Of a stretch of DNA of 64,000 nt, positions 51,721 to 62,910 are shown piece after piece. This DNA comes from Acridotheres tristis (taxonomy: Eukaryota; Chordata; Aves; Passeriformes; Sturnidae): assembly GCA_037013685.1 (NCBI GenBank), contig CM072894.1, positions 10,108,841 through 10,172,840 of the forward strand, read 5' to 3'. Position numbers and translations under genes: made by a program. The notes below the pieces were generated by a model. It was not told the DNA's origin, searched no databases, and was given only the letters and a program-made list of their open reading frames with translations. The first letter of the stretch is position 1. Each line of letters begins with the position of its first letter.

Positions 51721-54694
51721 TGGAAAGCTGGACATGTGAGAATGATTGATGAAAAGAAGAAGAATCCTTTCCTTCCTGTTGTTTGAAAGGAAAAAATAAC
51801 CCTTAAACTTAATGAATTAAAGAAGGTTCAAAGGAAATGCAGTTTTACAAATTATTGTGTAATATATAAAATCATGCAATATGGAAGAGCTGTAGAATAA
51901 CACCTATTATAACCCTAGAAAATAATGAAAGGTGATCATCCTAAATGCAATTATTTTTAAAAAGCGATTTTTATTACTATTAATAGATAAAAACAGTACC
52001 ATTATTTTAGACTGATTGTTCTTCTTCTGATTTGATATATTTCTTTGAGGATTTCTGTGGAAGTATTTTTTATCATCAGACATCAGAATAAGTCTCACGA
52101 GTTTTTAGGCAATGTCTGTATCTTATTTTCTCTGAGAGGCTTTTGTTAATTTTGCATATTTTAGGTGTTTTAAAATCTCTTGTGGGTCACAAAATTTTTT
52201 TTCAATATTTTCACTTAATGCTTAATTCAAAGCCTGCGTCTGGTACTGTGTGAACATTCAGTCACGATCTATGATAAATTTTATTTATAAACACACAAAG
52301 CCTGGTTTTGTGTCATGGTATTATCTAGGATCTTGTCTTCATTTCATGACTAGTCAAATTCTGGGAAAAGGTTTTATTCAATTCAGATGTACTACATGAT
52401 TTTCTTCAAAAGCCCCTTTCTGTACTCCTTCTAGTTAAATTTACAATAAACATTAGTGATTTTACCTGGATTTATTTTAATAGAGTTTCTTAGAAAAAAC
52501 AAAACCAAGCACAAAGCCAACACCCAAAGATGTAGTGCCATTTCTAGGAAAATAGGAGAGAAAGGCTCTATGTGTGAAAATGACAATCATGCCACACTGA
52601 CTCTAATTCAGATACCAGCAAATACTTGCCAAAATGTCTGTATGTACTATATCATGTCTGCTTTTGCAAGTGGCTGTGCAGCTACTGAAGTTCTGCAGTT
52701 AAGGTACAGTTTGAGCTGACCTGTGCCTGAAGAGTCAAATACAATTCTAGACTCAAGTATTAATAGAATAAACTTAATTTTTTTTATAGGTGCAGCTGCA
52801 TTTTCGATTTAATTATAGGCTCTCACAGTAGTAATTTTTCCGTGACCTACTCAATCTCAAAAGTCAGAAAATTGCTTCTTTTTTAAAGCTGACAATAGCA
52901 CGGTATGTTTCCAAAGGAAAAAGACAAATTACAGCAAATCATTACTTTAAGCATATTTAAATAGCCAGGAAGAAATCCTAATTGAAAAGTTTGCTAAAAT
53001 GTGAAAAAGTTAGTGGTGTTTTTTTTCTTTTTTAGAAAAAGATTATTCTGATGTTTGTAACATTGCAAGCTGCTTATGATGCAATGCCTTCCCTTTCTCT
53101 GCTCACCCTCTACTTCTCCTTCTTTTCTTTCTGATGAGGTTAGACACCACATTTTTAGGAAGCAAAAATTTTAACTGGAGAGAAATTAATCTGTAGTTGT
53201 GTTTGATAATGTAAGTTGGCTATTCCTTGTGAAGCTGAGATGAAGATAATGGGAATCTTTATATTTCTTTGCATGGGCTCCAGACGAGTCTGTGAGGCTT
53301 TATTATCCAGTAGTAGTATCACTGCCAATAATGGCATTCCAACCACATTATTCAGAAAGGGGGGAAAAGGGTATCATAAAATAGACTTGACAGTCATGAA
53401 ATGCACGCTTGTCCTTCCAGAAACTTCCTCCCCAATAAACCTGTGCTCTCTCCCTTTATCTCTGGTTCTTGTCATGCTGTTTCCTGCTTGTGAACTTTCC
53501 CCCAGCAGGGCCCTTTCCCTGACAGCCCTCTAGGATTGTGGCAGGGGTTTTTGCAGCTCACCCCTGGGATATCTGCAGCAGCCCAGCTCCCAGAGAGCAG
53601 AGGCAGGACAGCCACAAGCTCACAGGAGATTTTGAAGGGGTTGGTGAATGCAGACACCATGGGAGGAGGTGGCTGGCCAGCAGGAACCACTGTGGGCATT
53701 CCCTCATCGAAGAAAGGATAAAAAGAAAGCTGGCACTGGGGTCCCTTCTTCTGCCACGAAAGAACTGGATAAAAAGAGTTGTCTGTTAAGGTAGGTAGCC
53801 ATGGTAATGTGCCTTCAGCAGTTTCCCCCAGAGAGCTCACAGAAGGTGGTGTTACTCTCCTGTATCTGCTGAAGTGCTTGAGCTCTTTCCCATCCCTGCA
53901 TTCTGTGTTTCCTACATCTAAATGACTGATGCTGTCAAAATTAGTTCTCATGACAGAAAGCAGTGGTTAGCATCATTCTTATTACTAAAAAGACAACCAT
54001 TAGAGGGGAGATTTGCTGTATTTTTCACTTTTTTTCCAGCAGGTCAAGTTTACCTATGTGCCTCTTCCCATAAGACACACAGAATGATCTAGCCCTTAGA
54101 CCCAGAGCAGTGCAAAAGGACAGTGCAAGGGCTGATTCCTGTGCAAGGGGCTGCTCGAAGTGAGTGCAGAAGCAGCATTGCAGCCTCCATTTGCTGTCAG
54201 GCTGGGCTGGTTGTCCCGCAGCTGTTCGGAGCTGGGATCTGTCGGTCGCTCTGTTCTCTGTCCTGGTGCTACTCCTCTTCTGGCTTGTACGTCAGAGGAG
54301 CTGTGTGCAAAACCAATTGGCATCCAAGGATTGTTCTGGAAAGCAATGATTTTCGTTTAAAGCCAAAATGAAAAATGAGGTAAAGTTTGTCATACTTGCC
54401 TGATTCTTTTTCTTTCTGTCACTTCTGTTTTCTTCACTCTTGTGAAGAAAGGGGAGTTTAAGTATGAGGGAGGAGGATTTTTCTTGCTTTTTTTTTGGTC
54501 TAATTCTTAAGTCATTTATGAGACTATGCTGTTGTGTTTTCTGACCCAGCTGATCCCAGACCAGGCTGATCTACAATTTTATTTTTATGACAGATGGCTG
54601 ATCACCAGCACAGCTGAGTTAAGGCCCTTAATGAAAGGACCTTGACCCCTCAACCAGCATCTCTTGAGGAATTCTCTTTGTTGGGTGCTTTCAG

Positions 54695-54817
54695 CTGAGG
54701 CCTCCCCCAAAGTCGAAGGTGATTTCTATTTGCCAAAGTGGGAAGACAACGGGAGGCACAATAAAGATGAAAATCTAAGCAGTCAGTTGAACTTGTTCAG
54801 ACTGATACCAGCCTGCG
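54695..54817 (+). CDS. Candidate symmetric internal exon (phase 1-1)
   Basis: An acceptor (ttgttgggtgctttcag) is followed by 123 nt open in one natural-looking frame, then a GTATTC donor. The peptide is acidic and mixed in character (EASPKVEGDFYLPKWEDNGR, then LSSQLNLFRLIPACG). It begins and ends in phase 1, so it could be skipped without a shift. The donor is weak and the peptide is not recognised. If the CpG island at 48.5 kb is the promoter of a + strand gene, this would be a plausible downstream exon, but the short frame there does not end in a matching phase. Confidence 0.25.
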
Positions 54818-55007
54818 GTATTCAGGCAGCAGCTAACCCAAGGTTTCCCTAACCTTGGCAGAAGTGCAGGAAATAGTTGCAGAAGGATGAAGTGTTCTTG
54901 AACTGTTTCTCCAATGTATCAAGCACAAACAGGCTATTCTTCAATATTAAGCACGTGCTTCTCTTTTCTTCCTCTTTAAAAAAACTTTTTATTGTAGACT
55001 ACAAAAC

Positions 55008-55034
55008 GGGGGGGAGGGGGGGAATCAATCAATC
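55008..55034 (+). repeat. G-rich run followed by AATC repeats
   Basis: Two G7 runs separated by one A (55008-55022) are followed directly by three AATC units (55023-55034). This is a short low-complexity element. Two G runs alone are not enough for a standard intramolecular four-tract quadruplex of long tracts, though each run can be split. Confidence 0.7.
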
Positions 55035-55183
55035 ACTGTTTGTGGACCCCTGTGCTGCATCTACACTATCCAAGGACAAAGATGCAAATCAGGACCTCCC
55101 CAGCATAATAGCATTTATAAGGCAAATTTCTTGCTTAAGTCTTATAGCAAAAGAAATAGCTGTGCTCAAGTGTTATTTTAAAC

Positions 55184-55199
55184 AAAAAAAAAAAAAAAA
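55184..55199 (+). repeat. Poly(A) run, 16 nt
   Basis: This A16 run is followed by further A-rich sequence. No retroposed transcript is recognisable upstream. Confidence 0.85.
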
Positions 55200-57270
55200 C
55201 AAAAACCAAACTACATTCTTTAAAACATCAGCTTCCCTGGATACATCAGAAACAGCATTCCAGATAAAAGCAGCATGATGTGAAAAGACCTGATCAGCAA
55301 CATATTGATGTCTGGGCTTGGGGACTAATGTAAGAACTTAAAGACTTGGCTAGAGAATATATCTTGAGAAGCATAAACATATAAGAGGATGCCAAACCAT
55401 GAAAGGCTTCCTTTGCACTGAGAATTCAGAAATCAGCGTGTTGACAAGCAGAGAAGCCAATGCTGCTAGCAAAGCACATAGGGTGATGAATAAACTCAGA
55501 TTTTGGGAGCCTAGGATGAGATCTAGAAAGAGGCCAATTGGTTTAGCCATGTTTTTAAGTCTCTACACCCAGCATTTAGGTGCTGTCAAGGCTCAGGCCT
55601 CTCCACCCAGCTGCCAGTGATGATGTTTCAGGGACTGGGGCAGCCGGCTTTGATTCAGAATGTGTGTGTTAGTGCTCAGTTCTCAGAGGGGATGGAGAGA
55701 CTCCTGAGACACTGACTGCAGCAGGCTGGCTGAGCCGTTTGCTGAGGCTAGGGGAGAGCCAGGTTTAATTTCCTCTCAAATGTGCTGCATTTTCTGTCTG
55801 TTGGCTCCCTGGAGGCCAGATACACCTCCTCCTGTGTAGCAGGGGAGAGCCTGGAGGCTGTGTGGGATCTGAGCTGTTCTCTGGCTGGCACAGCACGTTG
55901 GAGGCAGATGTATGCCTCTGCAACTGTGACATCCCATTAGCGTCTCTGGAGCTACTGCAGCAGGAATGCTGGCTTGAAACACTTGAGCCATGAGCAAACT
56001 AAGGGAACAGATATGGCTCATGCAGTTCTTAAATGTGTGACCTGGCCACCCATTATTAATTGGGGGATTCCATCTCTTTGAGATGCCAGTGGAGAAGCAG
56101 TATTCTTCTCTCGTGAGGAAAAAATGCAGTTTTCCTCCAGCTGCACTTAAAATTGGATAGTTCAATAATTAGCTGAGAAATAATAGGCTTACATATGAAG
56201 CAATATAGCAATCGAAGGGTAGTTGTTAGGTACTAGCTAATGTGCAGTCTGATTTTTGATGGATAAGCTAAATTTAAAAGCTATATTCTGAGGAAAATGG
56301 ACGTATCTGCAAAAATACGGGATGTACATATGATGAGGAGAAAAAAACCCTCTTTACCTAAAAGAGAAACTTGAGAGGGCAGTCCATGACACCAATGGTT
56401 TCATCTTTTGCTTTTAGCATAAGCCAACCATGCAACTGCTCAAGATAAACACAGTCTTTTTTCTGGTTTGGAAAAGATCTTGAATGTCCTTTAAACTTGT
56501 TGACTTGCTCCACTTTTGTCAAGCCCTCTTGCATAAGCACATCGATCCCAACACAATAATGCCTTGAGACGTACTCGTGTTATTGTCAGGTACCTCCTGG
56601 GGGCTGAGCACCTACCCTGGGAGGATGCTGGTAAGTACTTGCAGGCACCTCTTCTTCAGCAAAGTGATCAACGTCTGTGCAGCTGATGGCTCTCATTCTT
56701 GTTTGGTTGGCAGGGATGGTGTCACTAAACTTGAGCTCACTTGTCACAATGGAATTTAATTATCTGCTGGAGAGAAGCCCTGACAGCTGTGGCGTAGGTT
56801 TTTCAATGTGATGTTGCCTGGATCGCAAGAAAAATATCAAGGGCTGGTGAGAACAGCCATGTTCTAAAAGCATCTCCGCCTGGGTTAGACCATGCCTACC
56901 AAAGAGGTACGTGTGATTATCTTGAAGTTATTTATTGACTGTCATGTCAGATTGTGGTTAAAGTTTATCTTTACTGCAAGTTGTCCTCAGGAATTCTTTT
57001 AGTTCATCAAAAGTAACTTTTCTTTTCCAGGGCTTAGGTTGGAAGCACAGTGTTTGTTTACCACATTGCCCCTGGGTTTGCCTCTGGCTTGTGCTTCCTG
57101 GGGGAGAGGCAGTGGCTGCTGGTTCCTAAAACATTGACATCTGTGATGGCCTTCTGTAGTGAAACCATTTTCCTAGCAGCAGCATCAGGTAAGACCTTAT
57201 CATTTTCTTATGGTAGTGGTTATCATTGATAAACGAAGGAAATGTGAACTGAAAAAAAGAGCAAGTGGTT

Positions 57271-57289
57271 TGTGTGTGTGTGTGTGTGT
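57271..57289 (+). repeat. (TG)n microsatellite
   Basis: A pure TG dinucleotide run of about nine units, flanked by T-rich sequence. It is likely length-polymorphic. Confidence 0.9.
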
Positions 57290-57800
57290 TTTGCAGTTTG
57301 TTTTTTTAATGGAACATTGCCTTAGCTCGTATACCATAGTATTGGGATTTTAAAATTTTTAGCTTTTGTCTTGTTGGCAAACAAGTACTCATACCAGTAG
57401 CTCTCTATGTTCGCCGACATGCTCTGAGATGCTGAAGGCACTTTTATAACAAATTCTGCTACACGCCTGCACAAGTAAAGGACCCATACTGTGAATAGGA
57501 AGGTAGCCCATCTAGCATTTGGTTGCCCTACTTGCCAGCCTTACAGGAAGAACTCACCCAGCAAGATGCACACACACCTTTGGGAGGCCTAAAGGTTAAT
57601 GAGGATTTACCCCCTGACTTAGATCCCTGAATCTACCTATCCCCCAGGATCCAGGAACATTGTCCCTCAATCACTGAAAAAGGAGCCTCTTTTCTGTGGG
57701 GATCTGTGACAGCCAAGCTACGCCACACCAGAGACTACTATGCATGTCTTTTGGGAAGTCCTGGCTGTGTCCCCTGGGCTTCAGGTAAGTTCTCCCTAAA

Positions 57801-57937
57801 TCACAGAATGGTCTGAGTTGGAAGAGACCCACAAGGATCATCAGGGCCAACTCTTAGGTGAATAGCTCCTATGGGATCAAACCCACAACCTTGGCATTAT
57901 TAGCACCATGCTCTGACCAGCAGAGCTGATGTCCGGG
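57801..57937 (-). mobile_element. TguSINE1-like SINE (tRNA-Ile head, CR1-type tail)
   Basis: Read on the - strand, the element starts near 57937 with a tRNA-Ile-like head. It has an A-box-like CAGCTCTGCTGG, an AAT anticodon context (GTGCTAATAATGCC) and a B box (GGTTTGATCCC). It then runs into a CR1-type tail that matches, on the + strand, TCACAGAATGGTCTGAGTTGG with AGACCCACAAGGATCATC. A tRNA-Ile head joined to a CR1 tail is the described structure of TguSINE1, a passerine-specific SINE mobilised by CR1. The copy is nearly full length but diverged, including changes in the tRNA-like stem. It is the best lineage marker in the window. Confidence 0.8.
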
Positions 57938-59460
57938 GGACATGGCTCCAGTCCCTTCCTTCCCCTCCTGAGGCAGAAAGCACATTTTCAGTAGTGGAGG
58001 GGAGGCACTCCATCACCTTCATTAAAAAAGAGCGAAGCCTTTTGGCCCCAAGGATGGTTTTCTGTCTGGAGCCTTTCTGTGTATTAAAGAACGGATGCTT
58101 GTGCACTCTTTAGGCCACTGTCAGATGAAACCATGCATGGTGCAAGCCCGTGTTTCTTGTGCCTGTCATCCTGGAACTTCCTGGGCTAGGTTTGGAAATG
58201 AGACCACACAGCTGTACTTCCCAGGACCAGGCAGGGCAAGGACATCATCTGTCCATGCCCCACCCAAATGAGGGGAAAGGCTCCTTTGTAAGGCCCTGTG
58301 CTCCTGCCTCAAGCTGAAAGGGATGACCTGTCTGGTCAGAGCTTTGGGAAGGAGTTTCTTTTCCAAAAAGTGAGTGTGTAGTAATATGTTTACATTACTC
58401 ACAGTCAGCTCTTGATGACTGCCAGTAAGATTAGAAACAATTTGGAAATTCTGGAGTTAAAAGTATGTAAGTTGCATGAAGATAATACTTAATAAACATG
58501 AATACATGGTAGGGAGGTTTTTTTCCACCCTTTTAATATGACTTTTAGACTTACAAGCTTTTATCTTATTTTATGAGGCCATGTGAAATAAATTAAATGT
58601 AACACAAGATGCTGTTAAAAAGGATTTCATGACATCAAGAACTGGTTCTATATTAGGACCAGATCCTACAAAGGCTTATTGATGTGAGCAGTTTTGCTCC
58701 CACAGATAAGCTATGGAGTCAGCTATGGCTAACCATTTAAAAGCTCAGAATCAGGCCCTCATTTTGGATGCACGTCTCATTGTTAAATCAATGTGAAAGT
58801 GAAATCTGTCTCCTCTCAAAAGGAAATTGCCAAGACTTTCTACGCTAAGATTTGGGATCTGTAGAAAATGAAGCCTTTTTATTTTTTCTTCCCTCCAATA
58901 ATCTGTTCAGTGAACAAGCTGTGAAAAATAGTTCTATATTTTTTCCATGTGATGCAGCAGACGGTAAATTTCCATTTAAAAGAATGATCAGAGTAGCTGC
59001 TGGCACTGAACTCTGTTGTCTTAGTCAAATCTACTTACAAAGAGTTTACAGCAATACAATAGCTTATTATTTCACTCAACCAGAAATCAGATGAAAAAGG
59101 CAAAGGGAGAGCCTGAAGTAGGTTCATGGTCAGAATTCTTTTCTTCCTTAACATCTTGGGGTTTTTTTAATACAGGAGTTGAGATCAGTAGTTTTATGTA
59201 TAAGGAGGAGACTACTTCTTTTCACCTCTACTTTTGTATGCTGTGAAATAATCAGACTACACGCTTCTATAGTGCCTTTCTTCTGGGGATCTGAAAGCAC
59301 TTTACAAACATTAATTAAAGTCTCACAACACCCATGTGGAGGTAAAGGAGCATTGTTTGTGTATCTAATGCAAAGGCTTAACCTGATTCTTTAAGTACTC
59401 TACCAGGAAAATAATGGAATAGCCAAAGCAAATTAATCTAACTGAATTGCTGGGAGCATT

Positions 59461-59527
59461 TATATGTGTATGTGCGTGTGTATATGTGCATATATGTGTA
59501 TTTGTGTAGGTGTGCATGTGTGTGCCT
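59461..59527 (+). repeat. Imperfect TG/TATG microsatellite
   Basis: About 67 nt of interrupted TG, TATG and TGCG units. The overlapping frames rich in Met, Cys and Val at 59464-59774 simply translate this repeat. Confidence 0.85.
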
Positions 59528-61489
59528 GCATCTCTGTGCTGCTGGAAGCCTCAGGCTGCACCTCCTCTGCCCTGCATGTCCTGCCTGTTGTTGTCTCAGG
59601 GGATGGGATGTGTGCTGCTGCTTCTCTCTGCATGATGCCTCGGGTCCATCATCAAACGTGTATTTTCTGGGAAACCTGGGGAAAGCTCACATTGCCATTG
59701 ATTATGCTAAGATTAGTTTTAAAAATTTAAAAGGCAGAAAATGTCTTTTCCTTGATCATCAAATTTCTGAATGAAAATAATAGGTGGGCGGTGAAGACCT
59801 AGAAGGGGCTTTTGCCACCTGAGCTGGACCCCTCTGGTGGAGGCTCCAGCCCCTCTCCTCTTTTACTGCCACTTGTTCTCAAGCCTGGTGGCCTTGTCCT
59901 TGCTGCTATTACTTCCAAAGTCTCCCCATCCAGGGAGTTTTGGGTGCAGCACTGCAGAGAGAGGGTTGCAGGGTGGGCTTGGCTCCTGCTGGGGCTGCCC
60001 GGTCCCCTCCTTGTCTGGAGGCAGGAGAGGGGCATTGTCCTACTGCAGGTTAATATTGGGTTTGGCTTGGCTACCCACAGTAGCAATGCCTACATTAAAA
60101 TACATTAAATTATTTTACAGACTTTATAGAAAGGGTGTTAACCTCCTTCAGAGGGGCTTTTAGCATCATTCCTGCAGAGGTGTATTGTCAGGTAGGTGCT
60201 CACCCCATGCCCTGGGCAGGTAGAGTTGTGCTGAGTATCTCTACTCGTCCACCTTTGCTGCTTTGATTTTCTGCTGCTGTCTCGTCAGCCCCAGCAGAGG
60301 GCCAGAGCAGCCCCAGCCCAGGGTATCTGGCAGGGAAGGCTGATTCATCATGGCCTCTAGTTACATCGGCAGAAATGAAGTGAGGGAATTAATCAAAATG
60401 GAGGAAACTCAAGCTGAAGGACCAAGCAACTCTTACCTCTATTTTCAGCTCAGTGCTGTAGTGCACAGGCCTTTCTCCCACTTGTGCAGCCCAGAACAGC
60501 TGAACTGTTGCAGCTGACTTTTCTTTTCCTTAGACAAATCAGATGAAAAAAATATTTTCTAGTGGTTACAGGATGGCATTATTTTCTTTCTTTGGGTTAA
60601 AGCTGTAGGGAAATAGGGTCTCATGGCTACCATGAGTTTGAAAAGTGGTCAGATGTCTACTAAAAGCAAAAAGGGCCCCAGAGCCATGAGCTTTTTTCAG
60701 CCCTAGTCCCACAAGCTACTACAATCTAAAAATGCTTTTGGGTCACCAGCATTAGATCCTTTTCTTAATCTTCATCATGTCTTCTTTCTGCTAATTTTAT
60801 TTTATCTGTTTGACGTAGGCTCTAAGATCTTCAGTGCAAAGAGAGCATCTTTTATCTCTGTAAAGTGTCATGCAAACTTAGGGTGGTATGTAAATATTTA
60901 ATAATAATATTAGTGATGAAGATTAGAGTCCTGGAGGAATATGTCTCCTTCCTTGTAGACACAGAACATATTGTGGTAATTTGGGTACTGTTTAGTTTCC
61001 CTGGGGAGAATTTCTCTGCTCACTCATTTTCCAGTTGCCTCTGTCATCATCTTTGGTAAGGCTATTGGGGCACACTACTCTTGACTGGGAATGGCTTAAT
61101 TTGAATTGCTTTTATAAATAACTGCTTTTTCACTTGAGACTTTGAAAGAAGTTCCCCTAAAATACAAGTCCCCTTTTATCCATGTTAGAAAAATGGAAAC
61201 CTGAGGGGGAAAATTTTCCAGAGGTGCCCAAAAAGGAGACATATGTGAGCTCTTGTGATGCTGGAGATGACTGACTGTGCTCCCTGACAGCAGTGGAGGG
61301 GCTTCAGGGTGCTCAAGCTGGGGCAGCATCAGAGGAAACAGGCTGCAAGGAGCTCCAAGCTGTCCCCAGCACTCTGCTCATCAACCCTTCTTACTGCTTT
61401 TCAGTAGCCTAAATAATTTTAAAAGTAGCTTGGCTATATAACTAGATTCACTTTGTAGGAGGGTTTATACTGTACCTTACTTAAATCTT

Positions 61490-62030
61490 AAACTTTCTAA
61501 TGATTGTAGCCAATAGCAATTAATTTAAAATAATTAAGACAAATATACACATTAAATTGTCAAGCACTACATTTTTCTCATTCATTTATGGCTTAATAGA
61601 CTTCAGTGTATATGTTCAGCCTTTACTAATTGCACAGTTGACAATTCTTTATGACTTTGAGGAGTTCAACAATTTCTATCTTTACTGGCTGCATCCTCTT
61701 AGCATAATCATAGTCTTAATTTTGTTTAACTTATGCTAAAGCAAAATATGAATCTAAACCACAGGAGGGAAATAAAACACGTCATTGTACAGTTCACTAC
61801 ATTTTATAAAACCATTTTACAACATGATCCATCCACCCGTTCTGTTCAATGGAGTAAATGGGATCTAACCATGCTTTAAGGACTGCGCTCATCTTTAAAC
61901 TGATTAGATTCTCTCCTTATTACAACATGCAGGCATCTATACCAGGTCTAATGTCTAATTTTATATACAATTAAATGGGTAAGCCCTGTTGCCTCCAGCA
62001 TAACCATTTAATCATTGTTATTTACCTTGA
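61490..62030. promoter_or_regulatory. AT-rich block, possible conserved regulatory element
   Basis: About 540 bp of complex AT-rich sequence with multiple TAAT/ATTA cores (AATAGCAATTAATTT, AAATAATTAAGAC, CATTTAATCATTG) and a CCAAT word. Open frames such as 61557-61739 are hydrophobic chance translations. The texture resembles vertebrate developmental enhancers, but conservation has not been tested. Confidence 0.2.
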
Positions 62031-62640
62031 GGCTTTTTGGGTAGGATCAAAGACCCATTTCTCCCCTTGCTGTGTGGGGTGGAGCAAGCCTCAGCAGGGA
62101 GGAGACCCTTATGGTCCCGGTTGCTGCATGGAAAATGGGATGGAGATGTAGAGAAGGGTCAAGCTCATGGCTCACAGCAGGAGATTAAGGAAGACTGAGC
62201 CTCGTGCCTGGTGCTGGTTGGGCAGCAGGGATGGGATGGGAAGGTGGAGACAGAGACTGCTGCCAGTGGGGTCACTGGAGGGGCAGGGGCAGGGCGGTGC
62301 TGCAAGGTGTGCCCGCTTCCCTCTGTGCCAGATTTGGGGCGTGTGTCCTCAAGACAAGGACCCACTCAAAGGCTGTGTGGGTGGGGCAGCAAAGCAGGGC
62401 TGGGGTGCTCATGGGGCAGCTCTGGAGAGGGGTCTGGTGGGGCTGAGCGCTTCAGGGAGTGCTGTGAGGATGCAGCGCTACAGGCACAGGCAGGAGCGTT
62501 CTCCTGCCCAGGGCACCTACATGGCGATGCATCTTCCCTGCTCTGCATCAGGAGCACGGAGAGCAAACGGTGCCTCGACCAAAGGTTAATGCTTAAAAGA
62601 ATCCCCCAGGGCAGAGAGGAGGCAGCCAGGGCTGGCAGCA

Positions 62641-62811
62641 GCGCAGCAGCCGGGGCTGAGTGTCGGCCGGGAGCCCATTTGCTCATAGCAGCGCCTGGTT
62701 AAACCCGCGCCTGCACATGGCTTTAACCAAGTGCGCTGCGCGACGAGAGCGAGGGGCTGCCTGTGGCATGGGGACTCTGCTCGGCCCCGCGATTAGGGGA
62801 CGAAAACTGAG
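62641..62811. promoter_or_regulatory. Small CpG-rich patch, possible secondary promoter
   Basis: About 16 CpG dinucleotides lie in roughly 170 nt, far above the surrounding density, with GC-rich words (CCGGGGCTGAG, ACCCGCGCC, GTGCGCTGCGCGACG). The patch ends shortly before a 60-nt pyrimidine tract. It is too short to meet usual CpG-island length rules by itself. It may be an alternative promoter, a CpG-rich enhancer or the edge of a weak island. Frames crossing it on both strands have no splice support. Confidence 0.35.
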
Positions 62812-62850
62812 ATCTGCACTGCCAAACAGGCTTCCTTCTCTATTGCTTAC

Positions 62851-62910
62851 TCTTCTTCTTCTTTTCTTTCTTTTTTTTTTTTCTTTTTCTTTTCTTTTTT
62901 TTTTCTTTTT
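62851..62910 (+). repeat. 60-nt pure polypyrimidine tract
   Basis: An uninterrupted C/T stretch, starting with TTC-type units and becoming mostly T with scattered C. It has triplex-forming potential and is likely unstable. It encodes only a Leu/Phe run in the + strand frame at 62660-63007, which is an artefact. Confidence 0.9.

Larger units (their letters stand above)
48736..57800. other. Non-coding stretch right of the CpG island
   Basis: Mostly AT-rich without recognisable genes, apart from the candidate at 54695-54817. If the island fires to the right, this is probably first-intron DNA. A GC-richer patch at 53450-53900 is open on both strands (for example 159 codons on the - strand, 53472-53951) without splice support. 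A block at 51360-51720 keeps unusual CpGs. Simple repeats are listed separately. Confidence 0.45.
57938..62630. other. Non-coding stretch
   Basis: No supported gene. Overlapping frames at 59799-60163 and 62165-62630 lie in locally GC-rich DNA and are open on both strands without splice support. The microsatellite at 59461 and the AT-rich block at 61490 are listed separately. Confidence 0.45.

Noticed and set aside
53472..53951. 159-codon - strand frame and overlapping + strand frames
   Set aside because: Open in several frames at once, with proline-rich composition and no convincing acceptor and donor pair.
57872..57937. Possible functional tRNA-Ile gene on the - strand
   Set aside because: The tRNA-like head is diverged, its acceptor stem does not close and it runs into a CR1-type tail, so it is a SINE rather than a tRNA gene.
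59464..59774. Cys/Val/Met-rich frames
   Set aside because: They are translations of the TG/TATG microsatellite.
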